Shown one piece after another: positions 1-6,900 of a DNA stretch of 13,785 nucleotides. Where the stretch lies: NCBI GenBank assembly GCA_025455205.1, contig JALOMZ010000016.1:1-13785 (forward strand). Direction: 5' to 3'. The position numbers were made by a program, and so were the translations under genes. This DNA comes from Chitinophagaceae bacterium (GTDB lineage: Bacteria > Bacteroidota > Bacteroidia > Chitinophagales > Chitinophagaceae). The notes under the pieces were generated by a model. The model made no database searches. It had not been told where the DNA came from and saw nothing but the letters and a program-made list of their open reading frames with translations. Within the stretch, counting starts at the first letter, position 1. Each line of letters opens with the position of its first letter.

Positions 1-161
1 ATGCCAGGAATACGCATGCCCATGCCCACCACCAGGCGGGCCTTTTCTTCCAGTGTCATCTGGCTGGCAAGCGCTCGGGCCTTCTGCCATTGGGCATCAG
101 CCTGTCCCAGCACTGCGTTGGCCAGCAGGCAGGATAAGGCCGGGAGAAAGAGGTATTTCAT
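1..161 (-). CDS. Glycoside hydrolase family 3 (beta-glucosidase-like), N-terminal fragment
   Basis: Only the first 53 codons are in the window; the gene continues past position 1. The start MKYLFLPALSCLLANAVLGQ is a Sec signal peptide, with cleavage likely near LGQA or ADA. The cysteine at residue 11 does not sit in a proper lipobox. After the signal comes QWQKARALASQMTLEEKARL and then VVGMGMRIPG. The 'MTLEEK...' segment followed by a Gly/Met-rich stretch is the usual opening of the mature part of Bacteroidota GH3 enzymes, which remove glucose or xylose from beta-linked oligosaccharides in the periplasm. The ATG has no clear Shine-Dalgarno sequence. It lies 77 bp downstream of the Crp/Fnr gene in the same direction, with a palindromic operator-like site in between. 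The family call rests on this short N-terminus only; substrate cannot be told. Confidence 0.72.
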   Translation of the reverse strand, partial: MKYLFLPALSCLLANAVLGQADAQWQKARALASQMTLEEKARLVVGMGMRIPG

Positions 162-183
162 ATTGCAAGGAGATTGAATGCCT

Positions 184-191
184 CAAAATTC
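184..191 (-). promoter_or_regulatory. Possible -7 element for the GH3 gene
   Basis: On the minus strand this reads GAATTTTG, one mismatch from the Bacteroidota -7 consensus TAnnTTTG. It would start transcription near 178, giving a leader of about 17 nt before the ATG at 161. No convincing -33 TTTG is seen at the usual distance, which fits a promoter that needs an activator bound at the palindrome centred about 42 bp upstream of the predicted start. Weak on its own. Confidence 0.3.
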
Positions 192-212
192 CTGCAACCA
201 GCCAATGGGCGG

Positions 213-228
213 ATTGACATATGTCAAT
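213..228. promoter_or_regulatory. Perfect 16-bp palindrome, FNR/CRP-like operator candidate
   Basis: ATTGACATATGTCAAT is a perfect inverted repeat. Its form TTGAC-N4-GTCAA differs from the classical FNR box TTGAT-N4-ATCAA by one base per half. It sits between the Crp/Fnr-family gene (stop at 239) and the GH3 start (161), so binding by the neighbouring regulator is a natural inference. Its centre, 220.5, is about 42 bp upstream of the start site predicted from the -7-like box at 184-191, the usual position for class II CRP/FNR activation. Confidence 0.55.
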
Positions 229-238
229 AAATGTCCGC

Positions 239-805
239 TCACTGCATGCCCCGGATGCGGCTGAGCGTTTCCTTGGTGATACCAAGAAAGGAAGCGATGT
301 ACAGCCCAGGGACCCGGTGGATGATGTTGGGCGATTGGGCCAGGATCCTTTGATAGCGCTGCTGGGCGGTCTCAAACTGGATGGACTCCATGCGTTGCTG
401 GGAAAGGATCAGCGACGAGGTGACCATCTTGCGTAACAGCTTTTCCACTTCATGATACCGGTCGGCCATTTGCATAAATACATTATAGTGAATCCCCCGG
501 ATCACCGAGGGCTCCAGGGTGTGAATGAGCAGACGGCTGGGCATCCGTTCAAAGAAACTGGTGATAGACAGGAAGAACTGGTCGTCGAGTGCAAGCCATT
601 CCGTTACTTCCCGGTGGTGCTTGCGGTAGAAGATTCGGACGGCGCCGCGCTCAAGGTACCAGAAATAATCAGCCACCTGGTGTTCCCGCAGGATCAGCTG
701 GTCGCGGGAGACCTCCCAACGTTGCCATTGATGCAGGAATTCCTGTGCCTGTGTTGCCGGCAGGACATGTATGCGGGCCAGGGCCCTGGCCAATGAATCG
801 GTCAT
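239..805 (-). CDS. Crp/Fnr family transcriptional regulator
   Basis: This 188-residue protein has a cyclic-nucleotide-binding-like beta-barrel in its first ~115 residues (FWYLERGAVRIFY at 48-60 is the typical strand pair with the conserved Gly). A long dimerisation helix follows at ~115-145, then a C-terminal helix-turn-helix at ~165-186 with the family recognition helix GITKETLSRIRG. There are no cysteines, so it cannot carry an FNR-type iron-sulfur cluster. The GE...RS phosphate-binding motif of true cAMP receptors is not evident, so the effector is unknown. I chose the ATG at 805 because it leaves a 25-bp gap after the upstream DinB gene and has GAGG about 8 nt before it; a longer in-frame start at 865 would overlap that gene. 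The neighbouring palindrome at 213-228 is a candidate target, with the GH3 gene as candidate regulated gene. Confidence 0.88.
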   Translation of the reverse strand: MTDSLARALARIHVLPATQAQEFLHQWQRWEVSRDQLILREHQVADYFWYLERGAVRIFYRKHHREVTEWLALDDQFFLSITSFFERMPSRLLIHTLEPSVIRGIHYNVFMQMADRYHEVEKLLRKMVTSSLILSQQRMESIQFETAQQRYQRILAQSPNIIHRVPGLYIASFLGITKETLSRIRGMQ

Positions 806-830
806 ATGGATATCCTCATTGAATGGTCCT

Positions 831-1349
831 TCACCAGGCAATATACCGGGGCGGTGCAATACCATTGAGTCGCAGGTACACGATCAGCTGCGCCCGGTGG
901 TGGGTTTGATGGTCGCTCAGGATATTGATCATCTGCATTTTGGTGATCTTGCCCGCAAAGAAGGCTACACTGTCGGCCAGCTGTTCTCTGGGCAATGAAG
1001 CAACTGTGGCAATGGCATAATCATACGCGCCGCCAATGGCTTTCATGGCCCCGGCCTTGGAGCTGTCGGTGGGCGGAGGACCGGCCATCCGGCCCCGGTC
1101 GGGCGACACGAATTCCGTGCTGATGTATACCAGGTTTTCTGCCATATGCAGGAGCATGGCCCCAAAGCCCATCTCCTGCGGCGTGGCCCGGAAACTGTAT
1201 TTCTCGGCTGGCATCTTCTCTGCCACCTGCAGGGTATATTCCTTCGCATTCCGCAGGCGCTCGACCGAGGAACGGAGAAAGAGATCATCCTGCCCGAAGA
1301 GTGGGGCAGTGAACAACAGGAAAGCCAGCATCAGGCATTGATTCTTCAT
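831..1349 (-). CDS. DinB family protein, exported
   Basis: The protein has 172 residues. MKNQCLMLAFLLFTAPLFGQ is a signal peptide (residues 1-20), so this start is preferred over in-frame codons up to 1460. The mature part is a four-helix DinB/YfiT-like fold with a candidate metal triad: H68 in the LLHMAEN helix, and H147 and H151 in SDHQTHHRAQL. The C-terminal YLRLNGIAPP is also typical of the family. DinB proteins are divalent-metal-binding and often of unknown function; some act as thiol S-transferases. A signal peptide puts this one in the periplasm, where the usual cytoplasmic low-molecular-weight thiol roles may not apply. It probably heads a minus-strand unit with the Crp/Fnr gene 25 bp downstream, and is divergent from the GNAT gene. 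Confidence 0.85.
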   Translation of the reverse strand: MKNQCLMLAFLLFTAPLFGQDDLFLRSSVERLRNAKEYTLQVAEKMPAEKYSFRATPQEMGFGAMLLHMAENLVYISTEFVSPDRGRMAGPPPTDSSKAGAMKAIGGAYDYAIATVASLPREQLADSVAFFAGKITKMQMINILSDHQTHHRAQLIVYLRLNGIAPPRYIAW

Positions 1350-1401
1350 AGCAAGTCTGTTTCGCCAGGGGAAGTTACGGCATCCGGCCGCTGAACCGTT
1401 G

Positions 1402-1409
1402 TACCTTTG
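1402..1409 (+). promoter_or_regulatory. -7 promoter element of the GNAT gene
   Basis: TACCTTTG is an exact match to the Bacteroidota primary-sigma -7 element TAnnTTTG. No clear -33 TTTG is seen at 19-21 bp. Transcription would begin around 1414-1416, so the message would be practically leaderless for a start at 1417. Confidence 0.5.
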
Positions 1410-1421
1410 CATGATCATGCA
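1408..1421. promoter_or_regulatory. 14-bp perfect palindrome over the GNAT start codon
   Basis: TGCATGATCATGCA is a perfect inverted repeat that begins inside the -7 box and covers the two candidate ATG codons (1411 and 1417) of the GNAT gene. The position suits a repressor site, but ATG/CAT-rich start regions produce such palindromes by chance fairly easily. Confidence 0.3.
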
Positions 1422-1815
1422 TGCCCGTCCCATTACACCTGCCGATTTCCCGGCCATCACCGCCCTGGTGAATGCTGCCTACCGGGGCGAGGCCAGCAAG
1501 GCCGGCTGGACCACCGAGGCCTGGCTGGTGGGAGGGGAACGGCGCACCAACGAGCAACATCTGGCGGAACTGGTGGCCGAGTCCGGCGCGGTGATCCTGC
1601 AGCTGGAATCAGATGCGGGCGAACTGCTGGGTTGTGTATTCCTGCGCCACGATGATGATGGCCTGTACCTGGGTATGCTGAGCGTATGGCCGCAGCTGCA
1701 GGCCAAAGGCTATGGCAAGACCCTGCTCTGGCTGGCCGAGGAGCATGCCCGCAGCCTGGAGGTGCGCCACTGGAGTTTGTGGTGCTGGAAAAGCTGCTCT
1801 GATCTCAGGGATTGA
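1411..1815 (+). pseudogene. GNAT family N-acetyltransferase, internally deleted and frame-shifted
   Basis: The reading frame opens with MIMHARPITPADFPAITALV, a standard GNAT N-terminus (the ATG at 1417 is equally possible). It reaches the acetyl-CoA-binding motif A, YLGMLSVWPQLQAKGYGKTL, and the next helix (EEHARSLE, to about 1761). After that the encoded tail VRHWSLWCWKSCSDLRD is nonsense and stops at 1813-1815. In the +2 frame, 1764-1802 encodes APLEFVVLEKLL-stop, which is the usual last strand of this GNAT subfamily. About 40-45 residues between these parts are missing, including the strand and helix that normally carry the 'R.eLi.wYer.GY' segment. I infer an internal deletion of a length not divisible by three. 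The hexamer CTGGAG occurs at 1756-1761 and 1770-1775, near the junction. If translated, the 134-residue product would lack half of the substrate-binding lobe. Confidence 0.72.
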
Positions 1816-2596
1816 TATGGAATTGGTCGCGGTCGCGCAGAAAGGGCAGGCGGCTGCGAATATCATCCAGGTGCTGGCGCGACAGCGATACCGTGTGAAC
1901 CGCGGCCTCATGGGCCTGCTCATAAAGGATCTCCCCCAGCGGATCCACCACCATGCTGTTGCCACTGTGGTAAATGCCATTCCCGTCGTTGCCCACCCGA
2001 TTTACCCCAACCACATAACACTGGTTTTCGATGGCCCGGGCCTGCAGCAGGGTGCGCCAGGCCTGTGCCCTTCGTTCCGGCCAATTGGCCACATACACCA
2101 GTATATCATATTCCGGATTGCCGTCCTCCGTGGCCTGTTGCCTGGCCCATACCGGAAAGCGCAGGTCATAGCAAACCTGCAGGTTGATGCGAAATCCCCT
2201 GGCTGAGGCTATGAGCCGACGGCTGCCGGAGGCATAGTGCTGGTCTTCGCCGGCATAGGCAAACAGGTGCCGCTTGTCGTAATACCCCAGCTGCCCGTTG
2301 GGCAGCATCCAGATGAGGCGGTTGTAGTAATGCCCGTCTTCTTCAATGATAAGGCTACCGGTGAGGATCACGCGTTTCTCAGCCGCCAGCCGCTGCATCC
2401 ATTGCACCGTGGGGCCTTCCATGGTTTCAGCCAGTTGCTCCGGCCGCATGCTGAAGCCCGTGCTGAACATCTCGGGCAGCACCACCAGCTCTGTTTTGTC
2501 CAGGCCGCGGATCTTCTCTTCCAGCATGGCCAGGTTGGCCGCCTTGTCTTCCCAGTGAAGCGGCGTTTGTATGAGGGTTACAAGCAATGAGGACAT
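1805..2596 (-). CDS. Nitrilase-superfamily amidohydrolase, omega-amidase (YafV/NIT2) type
   Basis: The protein has 263 residues, about the length of the family (roughly 255-265). The Glu-Lys-Cys triad is visible as E42 in LPEMFSTGFSM, K108 in YYDKRHLF and C142 in QVCYDLRFP. The 'MF(S/T)TGFSM' context and 'RHLF.YAGE' are typical of bacterial omega-amidases, which hydrolyse alpha-ketoglutaramate and similar omega-amides in the cytosol. There is no signal peptide. I chose the ATG at 2596 over the in-frame ATG at 2617 because N-terminal homology begins at SLLVTLIQ and a -7 promoter element lies between the two. Its stop at 1805-1807 lies 2 bp from the ancestral-looking GNAT stop at 1800-1802, so the genes converge almost end to end. 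Confidence 0.88.
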   Translation of the reverse strand: MSSLLVTLIQTPLHWEDKAANLAMLEEKIRGLDKTELVVLPEMFSTGFSMRPEQLAETMEGPTVQWMQRLAAEKRVILTGSLIIEEDGHYYNRLIWMLPNGQLGYYDKRHLFAYAGEDQHYASGSRRLIASARGFRINLQVCYDLRFPVWARQQATEDGNPEYDILVYVANWPERRAQAWRTLLQARAIENQCYVVGVNRVGNDGNGIYHSGNSMVVDPLGEILYEQAHEAAVHTVSLSRQHLDDIRSRLPFLRDRDQFHINP

Positions 2597-2600
2597 GCTA

Positions 2601-2608
2601 CGAAGGTA
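2601..2608 (-). promoter_or_regulatory. -7-like promoter element of the nitrilase gene
   Basis: The minus strand reads TACCTTCG, one mismatch from TAnnTTTG, only 4 bp before the ATG at 2596. That would give a leaderless or nearly leaderless transcript. It supports the shorter start for the nitrilase gene. No -33 element is evident. Confidence 0.4.
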
Positions 2609-2638
2609 AGGAGGCATGCGTCTGCCCCTTGGTGATCA

Positions 2639-3547
2639 TCAGGCATAGCCCCAGCTTTTCATCACTTCCAGGTCTTCCCGCATGCAGTCGAGCGGCGCCT
2701 TGCCCTGGTAGCTCTCCTGCTCAATGATCAGGTGTACCCCGGGCTGGCTGGCCACCACCGTTTTCAGGATGTCGCGCAGGGGCACAATGCCTTTGCCGAG
2801 GATGGTGCTCTCGTATTTTTCCTTTCCTTCCGTGGCCAGTATCTCATCCTTTACATGCAGAGAGGCAAACCGGCCCGGGTAGCGTTTCACAATATCGGCC
2901 GCCTGGGCACCGCCATTGTACAGGTTGCCGGTATCCAGTTGCTGCATCACCAGCCTGGGATCGGTTTCCTGCAGGATGATGTCATAGAGGGTGCGGCCTT
3001 TCAACGATTCGCTGAACTCAAAATCGTGGTTATGGTAGCCAAACTGCATGCCATATTTCCGGCACAGCTCCCCACTCTTGTTAAACATTTCCATGGTCTT
3101 CAGCAGGGCATCATAGTCTTTGCGCAGGGCATTATCGAGCCAGGGACTGATGACATATTGCTGGCCCATAAAAGCCGCATCTTCCACTGTCTTCTTCCAG
3201 ACATCGGTAAAATCCTTCGATGCCTCATCCCAGTGCCGGGGAGCAAGCACCGTATGCCCGCTGGGCATTTTCAGCCCCAGGCCATCCAGCAGGGCCTTGA
3301 AGTCCTTGGGGGCATAGCCATAGAACTTGCCATCTACATAGTTGGCATGCTCCACATAGCGGTAGCCCATGCCGGCCAGCGCTTTCAGGGTGCCGGCCGG
3401 ATCCTGCTTCATGTCGGCCCGCACGCAGTAGAGTTGCAATCCGGTGATGCTTTGCGCAGGGGCAAAGGAAAATCCAGGCCTGTACAAGGCCAGGCCTGCC
3501 GCAGACAGGCCCATCAGGCGAAGAAAACGACGTCGAGAGTTTGGCAT
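2639..3547 (-). CDS. Sugar phosphate isomerase/epimerase-like TIM barrel, Tat-exported
   Basis: This 302-residue protein opens with a twin-arginine signal (SRRRFLRLMG at residues 4-13, then a hydrophobic segment), so it is folded in the cytoplasm and exported, as expected for a metal-loaded enzyme. The rest matches the xylose-isomerase-like/AP-endonuclease-2 TIM barrel. Candidate metal ligands are E66 (VEHANY), H172/H174 (GYHNHDFEF), D205 (QLDTGNLY), H231 (SLHVKD) and E276 (IIEQES). Such proteins in Bacteroidota are commonly annotated as sugar phosphate isomerases/epimerases; the true substrate, probably a sugar derivative in the periplasm, is unknown. It lies 42 bp upstream of the nitrilase gene in the same direction, but that gene seems to have its own promoter. 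The start is fixed by the Tat motif. Confidence 0.88.
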   Translation of the reverse strand: MPNSRRRFLRLMGLSAAGLALYRPGFSFAPAQSITGLQLYCVRADMKQDPAGTLKALAGMGYRYVEHANYVDGKFYGYAPKDFKALLDGLGLKMPSGHTVLAPRHWDEASKDFTDVWKKTVEDAAFMGQQYVISPWLDNALRKDYDALLKTMEMFNKSGELCRKYGMQFGYHNHDFEFSESLKGRTLYDIILQETDPRLVMQQLDTGNLYNGGAQAADIVKRYPGRFASLHVKDEILATEGKEKYESTILGKGIVPLRDILKTVVASQPGVHLIIEQESYQGKAPLDCMREDLEVMKSWGYA

Positions 3548-3691
3548 CCGGAAATCGGTTTTAATGGATCAAGATAGCATTTTCTGACTGAAGGTGGCCT
3601 TCGGATGGTGGCCGGGATTCCCGAAGTTCCAACATATGGCAGGCAAACGCCATACCGGGGAAGAACGGTCGGCCAGGCATTTGGGTGGTGA

Positions 3692-3740
3692 TTTCACATA
3701 TTCATGCGATTGCCCCGCCGCCGGGCCTGGTGTTTATTTG
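3692..3740 (+). promoter_or_regulatory. Composite promoter/operator, copy A (small peptide gene)
   Basis: TTTCACAT-N5 (ATTCA)-TGCGATTGCC at 3692-3714 contains the imperfect inverted repeat TCACA-N6-TGCGA and the -33 TTG at 3710-3712. Exactly 20 bp follow, then the -7 box TTTATTTG at 3733-3740 (one mismatch to TAnnTTTG). Predicted transcription start is near 3746, about 13 nt before the ATG at 3759. The same arrangement recurs at 8170 and 8879, and in degenerate form at 9827. Confidence 0.7.
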
Positions 3741-3758
3741 CATACTGAATCACACACA

Positions 3759-3902
3759 ATGACTAAACTCCTCCTGATGGTATTGCTGATGATGTCCGGT
3801 ACCGGATTCTGCCTCCGGAATGCGGCCCGTCCAGCAGTCCCCAAGCCCCCGGCAGCCCTGCACAAACCGGCTGTTTTTGTGCCCCTCGATATCATGAAAT
3901 AG
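3759..3902 (+). CDS. Small exported peptide, 47 residues, function unknown
   Basis: The peptide starts MTKLLLMVLLMMSGTGFCLR, a short basic n-region and strongly hydrophobic core typical of a signal peptide. Cleavage may be near the RNAA stretch; C18 is preceded by Phe, so it is not a good lipobox. The remaining ~25 residues are Pro/Ala-rich with repeated 'PAV' and 'KP' units and end in PLDIMK. I do not recognise a family. Support for a real gene: a composite promoter with good spacing, a predicted ~13-nt leader, and a terminator hairpin that begins at its stop codon, so the whole is a compact one-gene unit. It lies 70 bp upstream of the sensor kinase gene. A role as a ligand or accessory of that sensor is conjecture. 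It could still be a chance ORF inside a small RNA. Confidence 0.55.
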   Translation: MTKLLLMVLLMMSGTGFCLRNAARPAVPKPPAALHKPAVFVPLDIMK

Positions 3903-3919
3903 CCGCTCCGGCTCTTTTT
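3901..3919 (+). terminator. Rho-independent terminator of the small peptide gene
   Basis: AGCCG-CTC-CGGCT forms a 5-bp GC-rich stem with a 3-nt loop at 3901-3913, followed by C and TTTTT at 3915-3919. The stem starts within the TAG stop codon (3900-3902) of the 47-residue ORF. It is short but has the right form, and separates this unit from the kinase promoter. Confidence 0.55.
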
Positions 3920-3944
3920 GACAGGCACAGTCACCGCAAGCCAA

Positions 3945-3952
3945 TACATTTG
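3945..3952 (+). promoter_or_regulatory. -7 promoter element of the sensor kinase gene
   Basis: TACATTTG matches TAnnTTTG exactly. A TTTTTG at 3915-3920 could act as -33, but the 24-bp spacing is longer than usual. The predicted start near 3958 gives a ~15-nt leader before the ATG at 3973. It does not carry the composite operator seen at copies A-C. Confidence 0.5.
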
Positions 3953-3972
3953 AGAAAACTGACCTATCCGTC

Positions 3973-6900
3973 ATGAAGCATTGCTGGCTCAGCTGTTTAT
4001 TGGTTTGCTGCTCCCTGCTCCCTGCCAGGGCACAGACCTTTCGCAGTGCTTTCAACCGCATCTCCACCGAGGATGGCTTTGGCCTGGCCTCCGATCATAT
4101 CCTGGCCCTGCACCAGGACGACAAAGGATATCTCTGGATCGGCGGGGCCAACGGTATGCAGCGCTATGACGGGCATAAGTTCGTCAACATATCTACCGGC
4201 GGCAAGCCCGGCAGTGAGGAACTGCCGGCAGCCAGCGTAGACCGGTTCCTGCCGGCCGACAGCGGACGGTTCTGGGTGGCCGCCACCAGCTATCAGCAGT
4301 TTGGCCTGTTCGATCCCGTACGATTTACCTATCGCTCCGCACGGCTTGCCCCTTCCGCCCCACTGCCCCCCCGCAGTGAATTCAAGCTCTGGCGCGACAG
4401 CAAGGGCAATACCTACATCAACGTGTTCCGTTATGGGAAGATCCTGCGCTATGACCCCGAAAGGAATGAATTCAATGAGAAAACCCCGCTGAACAACCTG
4501 CCCAAAGGATGGAAGATTGCCTTCAACAGTTTTGAAGACACCGTGAAGCGCCGCTACTGGCTGGTGTGCGAACAGGGCCTGGCCGTGTACGATGAGGCCT
4601 CCAGGCAAATGTGGCACAAGGGCTTCAACCCCCAACAACTGCCATTGCTCAACAACGAACATATCCAGCAGGCCGCCAACCTGTTCTTCATAGACAAGCA
4701 GCGGCGGCACTGGCTTTTCCACTGGCCGGGTGACCAGGAATTCCATTGCTTCAATGAACAGGGCCTTGAGTTAACGGATACCGCTGGCATCAGGAGCTCC
4801 CTGCGCACCTATGCAGAATTGGCCCATATGCGGGAGACCCGGAACGGCGACATCTGGGTGTACGGCGCTGCCAACCTGTTTCAGCTGTCGAAGGAAAGCC
4901 ACCGCTTTCAGTTCTATCGCGACCAGTTCCTCGACAACTTTGGCATCCGCTATGAAATGGTGTACGACCTGCTGGAAGCACGCGACGGTATGGTGTGGAT
5001 AGCTACCGACCAGGGGCTGTATTACACAAGAGGCACCGGCATCCAGAAAGGATCCCCCACCGCCATCAATATGTTCCTGTCGCAAAACCCCGGCGAATAC
5101 GAGGTGACAGACCTGCTGGAACTCAAATCGGGCGACTACTGGATCAGCACCTGGGGCAAGGGGGTGATGGCCATGGACCGTGCCTTCAGGCGAAAGAACG
5201 CGCCCATGGGCGAAGGCACCGTTCCCGCGCAGCTGCCGCAAGCCGCGAAAGTTGGCTACCAGCAGGTGTGGACCATGTGCCAGCAAAAGGAAAGCGGCAT
5301 CGTATGGCTGGGCTGCCAGGCCGGCCTGCTCATGCGGTACAACCCGGCCACGGGAAAAACTGAATACCTGCACCCGCCGGAGTTCGATAACCGCACCATA
5401 CGCTATATAACCGAGGACAGCAAGGGCCGGCTTTGGTTTGGCACCCAGGGTGGCCGCGTGATCAAATACGAAGGCAACCGGTTCACAGTGGTGAAAGAAC
5501 TGGAAAAATCAGCCATTGTCTACAAGGTGTTTGCCGATACAGACGGATGGATATGGGTGGCCGCGCAGGACCGCGGTGTCATGGCCATAGACCCCGACAC
5601 CGGCCGGGAGCTGCTGCATTTCACCCGCGAAGACGGCGGCATGTACAATAACAGCCCGCGCGACATTGAGCAGCTCAACGACAGCCTGATGTATGTTTCG
5701 GCCGAAGCCCTGCACATCATCAACAAACGCCGGGGCAGCCTGCGGGTCATCACCACTGCCCAGGGCCTCCCCTCCAACAGCATCCGCCGCATCCGCATGG
5801 ACGCCCGCGGCTACCTGTGGATTATCACCCTCAACGGGTTATGCCGCTATGATCATACCAAGGACCGGTTTACCCCCTATGGCAAAAAGGATGGCATCCT
5901 GCTGGGAACCGTTACCAACGTAGCCGACTATCTCTGCAGTGAGAACTTTGTGATGTTCGTGGGACCCAATGCCCTGATGTTCTTCAACCCTGAGCGGTAC
6001 TATAACAACCCGGCCCCGCCCAATGTCACCATCACCGACTTCCTGCTGGGCAACCGGTATCTCCCCATCGATTCGCTGCAAAACATGCGGGAGGTGCGGC
6101 TCAGTGCTGACCAGAACAACTTCACCATCAGCTTTGCCTGCCTGGATTTCATCAACCGCGACAAGTATGTGTACTACTACCAGCTGGAAGGGCTGGATGA
6201 TGCATGGATCAAGGCCGACCGGCTTGACCTGGCCCTGGCAGGCCTGTCGCCCGGCCGCTATACCTTCCGCGTAAAAGCGGAGAATATCGACGGACTGGTG
6301 TCGAAAGAGATCACCTCCCTGCGCCTCTATATCCAGCCGCCCTTCTGGCGCACCGGGTGGTTCCTCTCATCCATGCTCATGCTCTTCACCATCATTGGTT
6401 ATACCATGCACCGTATGCGGGTGAACCGGCTGCTGGCCGTGGAAGGCATCCGCAACCGCGTGGCCCGCGACCTGCACGACGACATGGGCAGCACCCTCAG
6501 CACCATCAATATCCTGAGCTCCATGGCCAAAGCCAAAATGCATTCCGACGAGGCACGGGCCGTGGAATACATCAACAAGATCAGCGACAACAGCCAGCGT
6601 ATGATGGAAGCCATGGACGATATTGTGTGGGCCATCAAGCCGGCCAACGACAGCATGCAGAAACTGGTGGCCCGCCTCCGCGAATTTGCCACCCAGGTAT
6701 TCGAAGCCAAAGACATCGACCTCTCCTTTGTGGCCGGCGACGAAGTGAACGATGTAAAACTGGACATGGAGGCCCGCCGCGACTTCTTCCTCATTGGCAA
6801 AGAAGCCATCAACAATGCCGCCAAGTACGCCAAATGCAGCCTGGTAACCATTGAAGTGCAGGTGACAGGCCGTGAGCTGAGCCTGCGCGTGCAGGACAAT

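Noticed and set aside
1375..1382. TAACTTCC-like stretch on the minus strand as a DinB promoter
   Set aside because: Poor match to TAnnTTTG at its conserved 3' end and no -33 element.
3569..3576. TATCTTGA on the minus strand as a promoter for the isomerase-like gene
   Set aside because: It lacks the TTTG part of the -7 element and has no -33 partner at 19-21 bp.
2732..3577. 281-codon plus-strand frame opposite the isomerase-like gene
   Set aside because: Antisense shadow; the minus-strand frame has a Tat signal and conserved metal-site residues.
3599..3654. Inverted repeats CTTCGG...CCGAAG (3599-3626) and TATGGC-N8-GCCATA (3635-3654) in the gap between the Tat-exported isomerase and the small peptide gene
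   Set aside because: No T-run on either strand and no link to a start codon or promoter; treated as background. Otherwise I see nothing in 3577-3691.
4771..5373. Long open frame on the minus strand inside the sensor kinase gene (and similar frames at 6367-7106, 7393-7977 and 8172-8816)
   Set aside because: Shadows of strongly supported genes in GC-rich coding DNA; no domain-like sequence, promoter or signal peptide.
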